DNA from: HRBIN12 sp035762085
Lineage (GTDB): Bacteria > Actinomycetota > UBA4738 > HRBIN12
DNA length: 30,489 bases
Assembly (NCBI GenBank): GCA_035762085.1
Contig: DASTPT010000134.1
Location: 1-30,489, forward strand
Reading direction: 5' to 3'
Shown: in pieces, positions 22,860 through 29,576 of the stretch
How the letters are laid out: the number at the start of each line of letters is the position of its first letter
Numbering within the stretch: position 1 is the stretch's first letter
The notes under the pieces: model-generated
What the model was told of the DNA's origin: nothing
Database searches by the model: none
Seen by the model: only the letters and a program-made list of their open reading frames with translations
Made by a program: the position numbers and the translations under genes

Positions 22860-23282
22860 CTAGACCGGCTCCTTCGCGACCGAGCGCAGCCTGCCGGCGA
22901 GCGACTCGAGCGTCTTCAGGGCGATCGAGGGGTGCTCCATCAGCAGGCCCCGGAACACCCACCCGGTCAGGCCAACCAGCTTCACCGGGGTGAGCGAGGT
23001 GACCGTGGCCGTGCGCGGCCCGCCGTCGAGCAGCGCGACCTCGCCGAAGAAGTCCCCGGGCCCGAGCTTCGCCTTGCGCTTGCCGCCGATCGTGACCTCG
23101 CACTCGCCCTCGAGGATCACGAACAGGCCGATCCCGCGCTCGCCCTCGCGGGCGATCATGGTGCCCTGGCGGTGCGAGACCTCCTTGGCCGCCCGCCCGA
23201 TCAGGGCGAGCTCGCGCCTGGAGCACTCGGAGAAGAGCGGGACGCCGCCGATCTTCGCGATGATCTCTGACTGCGTCGACAC
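22860..23282 (-). CDS. Stand-alone cyclic nucleotide-binding domain protein
   Basis: A 140-residue protein that is essentially one cNMP-binding (CRP-type) beta barrel: VPLFSECSRRELALIGRAAK is the N-terminal helix, GLFVILEGECEVTIGG the central strands, and GPGDFFGEVALLDGGPRTAT the phosphate-binding cassette, with the conserved F-G-E...R-T-A. The cassette glutamate and arginine that contact cyclic nucleotides are present. There is no helix-turn-helix, kinase or TM region after it, so it must act through a partner or as a sensor. GTG 23282 has an excellent GAAGGAGG site about 6 nt upstream. It heads the operon with the hydrolase and glycosyltransferase genes. Confidence 0.88.
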   Translation of the reverse strand: MSTQSEIIAKIGGVPLFSECSRRELALIGRAAKEVSHRQGTMIAREGERGIGLFVILEGECEVTIGGKRKAKLGPGDFFGEVALLDGGPRTATVTSLTPVKLVGLTGWVFRGLLMEHPSIALKTLESLAGRLRSVAKEPV

Positions 23283-23339
23283 GGTCGGACCTCCTTCGCG
23301 GCAGCGGGCGGCCGCGGTCAACGGCTCTCGGGCACGCGC

Positions 23340-23345
23340 ATCCTA
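23340..23345 (-). promoter_or_regulatory. -10 element (TAGGAT) for the cNMP-protein operon
   Basis: TAGGAT on the minus strand would give a leader of about 50 nt ending in a strong ribosome binding site, in contrast to the leaderless genes nearby. Confidence 0.4.
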
Positions 23346-23405
23346 TCGCGGTGACGCTCGGCCCGCGCGACCTGGACCAGGGCACGGGCGGCGCCGCGTG
23401 AGAGG

Positions 23406-23624
23406 ATGAGCGCCGTGAGGGACGTGAGCGAGGGTCGGCGCTTCCTGGCCATCGTCGTGCTGCTGCTGGTCGGCTTCGGGATGGTGGCGCTGGCCGACGC
23501 GCTCGACGAGTGGTGGCCGCTGTTCGTCACGCCGATCCCGTACGCGATCATCCCGTGGCTGATCGTCCGCCACGAACGCGAGGTCGGGGTCGGGGCCGCG
23601 GCCGAGCCGGACGCCGGAGCCTGA
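23406..23624 (+). CDS. Small two-helix membrane protein
   Basis: A 72-residue protein of unknown function with two hydrophobic segments (FLAIVVLLLVGFGMVALADAL near 13-33 and LFVTPIPYAIIPWLIV near 39-54) and a short acidic tail. The gene stands alone between two leftward genes and reads toward the phosphoesterase. ATG 23406 is used, but GTG 23415 is as likely: it has GAGAGG 9 nt upstream, and a GAGGAT at 7 nt could be a degenerate -10. Short length makes it less certain than its neighbours, though the clean TM pattern argues for a real gene. Confidence 0.6.
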   Translation: MSAVRDVSEGRRFLAIVVLLLVGFGMVALADALDEWWPLFVTPIPYAIIPWLIVRHEREVGVGAAAEPDAGA

Positions 23625-23632
23625 GGCCGCGC

Positions 23633-23650
23633 GGGCCCGGCTACGGGCCC
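23633..23650. terminator. Perfect hairpin at the end of the phosphoesterase gene
   Basis: GGGCCCG (23633-23639) and CGGGCCC (23644-23650) form a perfect 7-bp stem with a 4-nt loop that contains most of the phosphoesterase stop codon. It sits between two convergent genes and could stop transcription on both strands. Confidence 0.5.
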
Positions 23651-25101
23651 TGCTGGACGAAGTGGGTCTCGTCCGGATCCGTGCCCTCGGGCCAGTACGT
23701 GTCGCCCGGGTATTCCCACGGCGAGCCGAAGCACGACATCTCGGGAGCCGGTCGCGCGTCCGTCCGCGGGTTCCGACCGAACGCGAAGGCGTGCTCGAAG
23801 TTGTGGGTGGCGGCGATCCGGTCGGTCAGGTACGGCAGACCCCAATTGTCCGAGATGAACTTCAGCGGCGCGCACAGGTCGGCCTGCTCGTGGTCGACCA
23901 TCCCCTTCTTCGCGTACGGGCTGATCACCAGGTTCGGCACCCGGTAGCCGTATCCGATGTCGTCGATGACCGGCGGCGGGACGTGGTCGTAGAGGCCGCC
24001 CCACATGTCCCACGAGATGAAGATCGCGGTGTGCTCCCAGCCGTCGCTCCGCATCACCGCGTTCACGATGCTCGCCACCCAGTTCTGCGCGAAGCACGTG
24101 CTCTCGGGCGGGTGCCCCGAGAGCTCGAACCGCGGTGTCACCCACGTGACGGCGGGGAGCTTGCCGGCGTCGATGTCCTCCACGATCCGGTCGACCGGCC
24201 GGATGTGCTCGGGGCGCCACAGGTCCGTGTGGTACACGCCCGCGATCGCGTTGAGCGCGTTCCAGAAGTACCCGCTCTGCCCGGGGCTGGCGGAGTAGTA
24301 CGCCCAGCTGACGCCGACCTCCTCCAGCTGCTCGGGGACCGAGCGGAAACTGAAGCACGTGTCGTGCTTCGTCAGGTTCCCGGTCTCGTCCTTGACCAGG
24401 ACGAACACGTCCTCCCCCACGGCGTCGCAGCCCCAGCTCTTGAACTGCCTGCCGTCCTCCATCCGGCTCGTCTCGATGTTCTCGGGGTTGTCGAGCACCC
24501 CGCCCGAGGTCCCCGCCGCGAAGAACAGGTGGTTCGGGTAGGAGGGACCGCCGACCGAGCAGAAGTAGTTGTCCGACAGGACGTAGTCGCGCGCCCACTG
24601 CCAGTACACGGGGACGGTCGGCTCCTCGTACATCGTGTACGCCCACGGGTCGCCGAACTGCCCGATCCCGAACCCGTCGTAGGTGCCGTGGTTGACGCTG
24701 TTGAGGAACGCGGCCCGGTCGTGCGGCAGGTCGCCGGGGAGCCAGTGCGGCGACGGCTCGAGCGGTACCTCCCGCCCGAACTTCACGCCGGTCGTCGAGC
24801 CGTTCGCGCCCGGGAAGGTCGCGTAGATGTTGTCGAAGCTCCGGTTCTCGGGCATCACGTAGACGACGCGCTTGATCGGCCACCGCGTCTCGGTCGCCGA
24901 GACCGAGGCCGTGGGCGACCGCGGCGAGACCGAGGCCTTACGGCCGCCGCCGGTGCACGCGTAGAGCGTCGCCCCCGCCAGGGCGAGGCCGGATGTCTGC
25001 AGGAATCGACGGCGTGAGAAGAGCGGCGACAGGCCGTGGCCCGAGGCCTCGCGCTCGGACCCGGACCGTGGATCGTCGCCGGGGTGGTGCGGGCCGTACA
25101 C
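23641..25101 (-). CDS. Tat-exported phosphoesterase (phospholipase C / acid phosphatase family)
   Basis: A 486-residue secreted enzyme of the PF04185 phosphoesterase family, which includes phosphatidylcholine-hydrolysing phospholipase C and AcpA-type acid phosphatases. A Tat signal SRRRFLQTSGLALAGATLYAC lies at about residues 29-49 and ends in a lipobox-like cysteine, so the mature protein is probably lipid-anchored outside the membrane. The catalytic block VVYVMPENRSFDNIYATFPG near 78-97 carries the conserved Glu-Asn metal/active-site pair, and further metal-ligand histidines and aspartates occur in GGPSYPNHL and ISWDMWGGLYDHV. GTG 25101 is preceded by TAGGGT at 6 nt, fixing the start. Substrate (phospholipid or phosphate monoester) is unknown. 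Confidence 0.9.
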   Translation of the reverse strand: MYGPHHPGDDPRSGSEREASGHGLSPLFSRRRFLQTSGLALAGATLYACTGGGRKASVSPRSPTASVSATETRWPIKRVVYVMPENRSFDNIYATFPGANGSTTGVKFGREVPLEPSPHWLPGDLPHDRAAFLNSVNHGTYDGFGIGQFGDPWAYTMYEEPTVPVYWQWARDYVLSDNYFCSVGGPSYPNHLFFAAGTSGGVLDNPENIETSRMEDGRQFKSWGCDAVGEDVFVLVKDETGNLTKHDTCFSFRSVPEQLEEVGVSWAYYSASPGQSGYFWNALNAIAGVYHTDLWRPEHIRPVDRIVEDIDAGKLPAVTWVTPRFELSGHPPESTCFAQNWVASIVNAVMRSDGWEHTAIFISWDMWGGLYDHVPPPVIDDIGYGYRVPNLVISPYAKKGMVDHEQADLCAPLKFISDNWGLPYLTDRIAATHNFEHAFAFGRNPRTDARPAPEMSCFGSPWEYPGDTYWPEGTDPDETHFVQQGP

Positions 25102-25107
25102 GCCTCG

Positions 25108-25113
25108 ACCCTA
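25108..25113 (-). promoter_or_regulatory. -10 element (TAGGGT), leaderless type, phosphoesterase
   Basis: On the minus strand TAGGGT is followed by 6 nt and GTG 25101. Confidence 0.6.
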
Positions 25114-25257
25114 CCAAGCCGGCGTCGCGCGGAGGGAACCGCCCGCGACGACCGGCGTCCTTTCGTTCCTTCCGCGCACCAACCTGTCGGGGCAGGGCTC
25201 CGTGGCCGGGCGGACCGATCCGCCCGCGCTGGGCACGAACCGTCTCGGAGAGCACTC

Positions 25258-25278
25258 GGTCCCCGCGAACGAGGGACC
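25258..25278. other. Inverted repeat in the 245-bp gap before the 61-aa gene
   Basis: GGTCCC (25258-25263) and GGGACC (25273-25278) are perfect 6-bp arms around 9 nt. The gap 25102-25346 between two divergent genes otherwise shows nothing I recognise; the repeat could be a leader hairpin or an operator. Confidence 0.3.
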
Positions 25279-25346
25279 ATGAGGCCTGCACAGGCGAGGG
25301 CGTACGCGGCACCGTGGAAGCATCGGGACGGCTGGAGGGATGGCGA

Positions 25347-25532
25347 GTGGAGGAGCTCAAGGAGGGGCAGCGGGTCCGCATGAAGACGTGCATCCCCGGT
25401 CTCGCATGGACCGGGAGGATCCTGCACCGCGAGGGGAAGAAGTACGCGGTGAAGACCGACAAGTCGCACTTCGGCACGGACGTGCATCTCGTCGAGCCGA
25501 AGGACGTGCGAGCGCTGGCGGAGCGGACCTGA
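25347..25532 (+). CDS. Small basic protein, probable SH3-like beta barrel
   Basis: A 61-residue protein of unknown function, rich in lysine and alternating hydrophobic residues (EELKEGQRVRMKT, AWTGRILHREGKKYAVKTD, VHLVEPKDVRALAE). The pattern of short strands with turns suggests a small beta barrel like SH3 or KOW folds, but I cannot name a family. The start is GTG 25347, with a GGAGGG site 7 nt upstream (25334-25339); the frame stays open far upstream without other support. It precedes the toroid-protein gene by about 97 bp and may share its transcript. Confidence 0.6.
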   Translation: MEELKEGQRVRMKTCIPGLAWTGRILHREGKKYAVKTDKSHFGTDVHLVEPKDVRALAERT

Positions 25533-25629
25533 GGTCTGCACGTCCACCTCGCAACATCGGCGGTAGCAGGCCGGTGAGGCCGGAGTCGAGGCGTCGATCA
25601 CGGGGGAGGCCCTGCAGAGGTCGCAGAAC

Positions 25630-26640
25630 ATGGGATGGCGAGATCAGCTCGACGGAGATGCGCTCGCCTCGCTGCTCGAGCCCGAGTCGCCCGGCGTGCG
25701 TTACCTGGCGATGCGTGACCTGGAGGAGCGCGAGGGCCCACGGCTCCGCTCCGCTCGACGGGACGTGTACCGGGACGGACCCATCGCGACCGTCCTGTCG
25801 AACATGGACCCATCGGGCTACTGGGCCAAGCCGGGCCCCGGGTACCTCCCCAAGTACCGGTCGACCGTCTGGTCGATCATCCTGCTCGCGCAGCTGGGCG
25901 CGGCGATCCAGGACGACGAGCGTGTCGAGCGCCCGTGCGCCTACGTGCTCGACCAGGCGCTGACGGAGCACGGGCAGTTCACGACCTCCGGCGCGCCGTC
26001 GGGCACCGCCGACTGCCTGCAGGGCAACCTGTGCTGGGCCCTGGTCGAGCTCGGGTGCGACGATCCCCGGCTGGAGCCGGCGTTCGAGTGGATGGCGCGC
26101 ACCGTGACCGGCGAGGGCATCGCCCCGGTGACCGACAGGAAGGCGCCGGTCCGCTACTACGCCGGGAAGTGCGGTCCGAACTTCGCGTGCGGCTCGAACA
26201 ACAAGCTGCCGTGCGCGTGGGGAGCGGTCAAGGTCATGATGGCCTTCGGCATCTGGCCGCGGGAGCGACGGACGGCGCTGGTCGAGCGCGCGATCGCGCG
26301 AGGCGCGGAGTTCCTGCTCGAGCCGGACCCCGCGACGTCGGCCTATCCCACCGGGTTCAGGGACAAGCCGAGCGGGAACTGGTGGATGTTCGGCTTCCCG
26401 GTCTTCTACGTCACCGATCTGCTGCAGAACGTCGAGGCGCTCATCGCACTGAGCTACGGCGACGATCCACGGCTGCAGAACGCCCTCGCGATCATCCGCG
26501 ACAAGCAGGACGAGCAGGGCCGATGGTCGTTGGACTACGACTACACGGGGAAGACGTGGGTGGACTTCGGACCGAAGAGACAGCCGAACAAGTGGGTCAC
26601 GCTTCGAGCGCTCCGCGCACTGAAGGCGGCGGCGGGCTGA
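25630..26640 (+). CDS. Alpha/alpha-toroid protein (prenyltransferase / squalene-cyclase-like repeats)
   Basis: A 336-residue soluble protein resembling the terpenoid-cyclase/protein-prenyltransferase toroid fold, with repeats of the type DGYW/YLPKYRSTVWSIILLAQLG, GNLCWALVELGCDDPRLEPAF and WVTLRALRALKAA. The catalytic DxDD or metal sites of true cyclases are not obvious, so enzymatic activity is doubtful. A cysteine cluster is conserved in appearance (KCGPNFACGSNNKLPCAWG). In databases similar proteins have sometimes been labelled as NifH-related; I see no nitrogenase P-loop, so that label is not supported. ATG 25630 is used; the nearest purine-rich site (AGAGG) is 9 nt upstream. The lipoprotein gene follows after a 67-bp gap. 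Confidence 0.75.
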   Translation: MGWRDQLDGDALASLLEPESPGVRYLAMRDLEEREGPRLRSARRDVYRDGPIATVLSNMDPSGYWAKPGPGYLPKYRSTVWSIILLAQLGAAIQDDERVERPCAYVLDQALTEHGQFTTSGAPSGTADCLQGNLCWALVELGCDDPRLEPAFEWMARTVTGEGIAPVTDRKAPVRYYAGKCGPNFACGSNNKLPCAWGAVKVMMAFGIWPRERRTALVERAIARGAEFLLEPDPATSAYPTGFRDKPSGNWWMFGFPVFYVTDLLQNVEALIALSYGDDPRLQNALAIIRDKQDEQGRWSLDYDYTGKTWVDFGPKRQPNKWVTLRALRALKAAAG

Positions 26641-26707
26641 TGTGGTCTGCCGTTTTGTCGGAGCGCGCCCGGGTCTCTCGGATCGCGAGCAGGTGGAGGG
26701 AGCCGTG

Positions 26708-27097
26708 ATGAGGGTCGCCGTGGCGGTGATCGTGTCGGCGTCGATCCTCGTGGCATGCAGCAACGACCCCGCACCGCCGAGCGCCCCTCGAACGGGATGG
26801 GTAGATACGGCCTGTGACACCGTCGCGTGCGAACTCGCGTCTCTCGACGCCGGTCGGCCGGTGGCGGTAGATGACCCTGACCTGTTGGAGTACGAGGACG
26901 AGTTGAAAAGGGTGAGCCGCTGGTGCCGGGAGAGCGAGAGCCGGATCGCCGACTACGCGATCGCCGCGTTCCAGGCGCGGGCGGCCGCCGGGATACTCCT
27001 CGGGACGCTGTTGACGACCCTGAGGAACTTCCCGACCCGCCCCGGCCTACCACGCGAGAAGCGGGACTGTTCCGAGCGGTTCGGTCGCCTCGGGTGA
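26708..27097 (+). CDS. Small lipoprotein of unknown function
   Basis: A 129-residue exported lipoprotein. The signal MRVAVAVIVSASILVAC ends in a lipobox with the lipidated Cys at residue 17, followed by a short Pro/Ser-rich linker. The mature part has four more cysteines (ACDTVAC, RWC, RDC), enough for two disulfides, and a helical middle with LEYEDELKRVSRW. ATG 26708 has GGAGGGAG upstream; GTG 26705 is an alternative one codon earlier. No family is recognised. It is convergent with the PH-like gene, 47 bp away. Confidence 0.75.
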   Translation: MRVAVAVIVSASILVACSNDPAPPSAPRTGWVDTACDTVACELASLDAGRPVAVDDPDLLEYEDELKRVSRWCRESESRIADYAIAAFQARAAAGILLGTLLTTLRNFPTRPGLPREKRDCSERFGRLG

Positions 27098-27144
27098 TCG
27101 TCGTCTTTCATGTCCTTCAGGCGCGTGTCGGAGGACGTGTGTGC

Positions 27145-27684
27145 TCACAGGCCTGAGGGCCCCGTACTAGGGGTCTCCTTCCTACTTGTGAGATAGGCAT
27201 GTGAGCCACCCATACGTTCCTCTCGCGCGCCCGGGGGCGCGAGCACGAAGTCCTTTCCGCGAGGGACGTCGATCTGCTGGAGACGGTTCAAGGCGGCCAG
27301 GAAGGCGCGATCCCGTTTGCCCGCGAACGTCAGGGTGATGTCATCGTGAGGGACACCGGCCTCTGCGTTCCCCCAGGAGAACCCCAGGACATGATGGGCC
27401 GCCACGCGTTCGGGACGGATGTGCGTCGGGTGTTCGAGCCGAAGCATCGGGCGCCCGTCGTGTTGTCGCCCGAGGGACCACCCGGTGATCTCCTCGAACG
27501 GGATCGCGTCCACGTGCCAGTCGGAGCCGAGTTCCCAAGCGAATAGCAGGCGCTGGTCGGTGACCATGATGGCCCCCTGATGGGCCAGCTCGGTTTCATC
27601 TGGACGGCGGCGAGCATCCAATGCCGCCGCGCGCTCCGCCGATCGCCTGTGAGCGCGATCGGAGATGGGTCGCCGGCGCGCCAC
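27145..27684 (-). CDS. PH-like domain protein, coupled to the adenylate cyclase
   Basis: A 179-residue soluble protein. A basic N-terminus (about 30 residues) is followed by a segment with the strand pattern of bacterial PH-like domains (GAIMVTDQRLLFAWEL, then AIPFEEITGWSLGRQHDGR and a terminal helix FLAALNRLQ). Such domains bind membranes or partner proteins; the ligand here is unknown. GTG 27684 begins 2 nt after the cyclase stop, so it is likely translated from the cyclase mRNA. The last 30 residues are low in structure. Fold assignment is by pattern only. Confidence 0.65.
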   Translation of the reverse strand: MARRRPISDRAHRRSAERAAALDARRRPDETELAHQGAIMVTDQRLLFAWELGSDWHVDAIPFEEITGWSLGRQHDGRPMLRLEHPTHIRPERVAAHHVLGFSWGNAEAGVPHDDITLTFAGKRDRAFLAALNRLQQIDVPRGKDFVLAPPGAREERMGGSHAYLTSRKETPSTGPSGL

Positions 27685-27686
27685 GT

Positions 27687-29168
27687 CTACCCCGCGGGGC
27701 GGTCGCTCGGATGCCGACAGGGTAGCGACGCCTCCGGCGCTTCCGTGGAACCGTCGTCGTCCCGGCGCGATCCGACGAGGTACCAGGTCTCGACATCGCC
27801 TTTGCCCTTGACCGGGATCGTTCCTCGTCGCCTGCAGACGAACTCATCCTTCAGCAGCTCGTACGTCGCGCGCGTGATCTGGATCTCGCCGCGCGTGCCC
27901 TGGGACTCCATCCGGCTCGCGACGTTCACGGCGTCGCCCCAGAGGTCGTAGAGGAACCGCTTGGACCCGATCACCCCGGCGACGACCGGTCCGGAGTTGA
28001 TCCCGATCCTCAGCTCGAGACCCGACCGGCCGGCCACCGCCGAGGTGGCAACCACGTCCCGCATGTCCAGCGCCAGGAGCGCGGCCTTGCGCGCGTGGTC
28101 CGGGGACGGATCCGGGACGCCCGAGGACGCCATGTAGCAGTCGCCGATGGTCTTGACCTTCTCGAGACCGTGTCGCTCGACGAGCTCATCGAAGCGTGAG
28201 AAGAGCCGATCGAGGATCCCGACGACCTCGGTGGGAGGAAGGGCGTCGGAGAGCGGTGTGAAGTCCACGACGTCGGCGAACAGGATGGAGGCCTCGTCGA
28301 AGTGGTCGGCGATCGTCTGGCTCGCGGCCTTCAGCCGCTCGGCGATCGGGCGCGGCAGGATGTTCAGGAGGAGCCCCTCGGACTTCTCCTGTTCCGCTCG
28401 GAGCGCTGTGAGGGCCACGTCGCGTTGGTGGGCGAAGGTCGCGAGGAGCATGAAGGCGATGGAAGCCGTACCGACGATGTTCAGCGCCAGCATCGTGCTC
28501 GTGAACCCGACCGGGAGATCCGCGTCGGGGAACAGCACTTCGCCCGCGAGGCCCGTGAGCAGGAAAACGATGAGGAACGCAGCGAACCATCGGACGGCCT
28601 GACGCACCTCGAGGAAGACGAGGGCGCCGAGGGGAGCCAGGATGCCCCACAAGCCGACCCCGCCGGAAGGAAGGAAGCCGCCGACGAGCATCATCCCTGC
28701 CGTCGTCGTGAGGAGGATGTCCAGGAGCTGCACGTTCAGGAGGAGGTGGAAGTTCCTTGTGCGCGCGAAGACCACCAACGAGCCGAGCGAAACGGCGAAG
28801 TAGACGAACGGCAGGACGCCCACGGGCGAGCCGAAGCCGAGATAGAGGCTGCCCCACACGAGAGAAACGGGCAGGATCAGGACGGCGAGCAGGACGAGCA
28901 GCGCCTTCTTCTGGCGCGATTCCTCGTCGTCCCTTGGGTCCGCGCCGATCCGAGCGAGGGCCGCGGTGGCGCCGGCGATCCAACCCACCCGCGATCGGGG
29001 TCGGTCCGGCGTCGGGGCCGTGGCGTCCTCCGCCTGGGTCACGAGTGGCCGGATCCCAGTGCCAGCCGGGTCCTTGTGGCCGTGGGTGCCGGCCGGTGAC
29101 GGGACCCTGTCGGTCGTTGCGTTCGGATATCCGGAAGGTTCACAGGGCGCATCTTCGTCGCTTCCCAT
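27687..29168 (-). CDS. Class III adenylate cyclase with N-terminal membrane domain
   Basis: A 493-residue membrane cyclase from ATG 29168; the frame is open to GTG 29246 and no ribosome site settles the start. After a disordered N-terminus (about 75 residues), six hydrophobic helices cover about residues 90-255, then a linker helix LLLNILPRPIAERLK, and the catalytic domain from about 295. Visible active-site parts: FADVVDFT (first metal Asp), VKTIGDCYMA (substrate-specifying Lys and second metal Asp), and LYDLWGDAVNVASRME (the Asp of YDLWG plus the transition-state Asn/Arg). Lys plus Asp at the two specificity positions indicate ATP rather than GTP. The membrane part may be a sensor. A PH-like gene follows 2 nt after the stop. 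Confidence 0.9.
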   Translation of the reverse strand: MGSDEDAPCEPSGYPNATTDRVPSPAGTHGHKDPAGTGIRPLVTQAEDATAPTPDRPRSRVGWIAGATAALARIGADPRDDEESRQKKALLVLLAVLILPVSLVWGSLYLGFGSPVGVLPFVYFAVSLGSLVVFARTRNFHLLLNVQLLDILLTTTAGMMLVGGFLPSGGVGLWGILAPLGALVFLEVRQAVRWFAAFLIVFLLTGLAGEVLFPDADLPVGFTSTMLALNIVGTASIAFMLLATFAHQRDVALTALRAEQEKSEGLLLNILPRPIAERLKAASQTIADHFDEASILFADVVDFTPLSDALPPTEVVGILDRLFSRFDELVERHGLEKVKTIGDCYMASSGVPDPSPDHARKAALLALDMRDVVATSAVAGRSGLELRIGINSGPVVAGVIGSKRFLYDLWGDAVNVASRMESQGTRGEIQITRATYELLKDEFVCRRRGTIPVKGKGDVETWYLVGSRRDDDGSTEAPEASLPCRHPSDRPAG

Positions 29169-29253
29169 GGCCACGACAAGCGACCGAGCGCATGATGCGC
29201 GGGCCTGGCTGCACGTTCGGTGCCCCGGTCGAGGGTTCATCGTCACGTGGATG

Positions 29254-29267
29254 AGCTCCCAGGAGCT
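29254..29267. promoter_or_regulatory. 14-bp inverted repeat upstream of the cyclase
   Basis: AGCTCC-CA-GGAGCT is a perfect dyad just upstream of the earliest cyclase start (GTG 29246). It could be an operator, although its GGAG arm could also serve as a ribosome binding site. Confidence 0.3.
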
Positions 29268-29432
29268 GTACGCCCAGGTGGCACCATGCTCTACGCCAGG
29301 ACTCCGACATCCGCAATCGGGCGGGCAAAGACCCGCTCAGGGAACCACCCCGCGGCTGGCGCGTGAAAGGCCGCACACGGACCGAGTAGGAACCGGTGAC
29401 TATCGTCAGCGCATCAGGTGGTTTGAAAACAC

Positions 29433-29576
29433 CTAGACCGAGTACCGGCTAGGCAGGTGACGGACCTGGCCGCCGATATGGGTCAGATACCTCAACCGCG
29501 TGGGCTGCCGCCTGATCCACCACGATAGGAAGATGATCGCTCCTCCGACCAGAAGGATCCCCGCGCGCCTGCTCAT
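29433..29576 (-). CDS. 48-codon single-pass membrane protein coupled to the CrtI-like gene
   Basis: A 47-residue protein: a basic start (MSRRAG), one hydrophobic helix (ILLVGGAIIFLSWWI) at about residues 7-21, then a basic tail of about 26 residues. The ATG at 29576 overlaps the stop of the CrtI-like gene as ATGA, and GGAG lies about 7 nt upstream, so translation is probably coupled. No family is recognised; the topology suggests a small membrane anchor or accessory subunit. The tight coupling and good site support it despite its size. Confidence 0.6.
   Translation of the reverse strand: MSRRAGILLVGGAIIFLSWWIRRQPTRLRYLTHIGGQVRHLPSRYSV

Noticed and set aside
25102..25346. Riboswitch in the leader of the 61-aa gene
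   Set aside because: Only one simple hairpin is seen; none of the conserved cores of c-di-GMP, c-di-AMP, SAM or cobalamin switches is recognisable.
25630..26640. Nitrogenase-related (NifH) assignment for the toroid protein
   Set aside because: No P-loop or NifH cysteine motif is present; the repeats match the alpha/alpha toroid.
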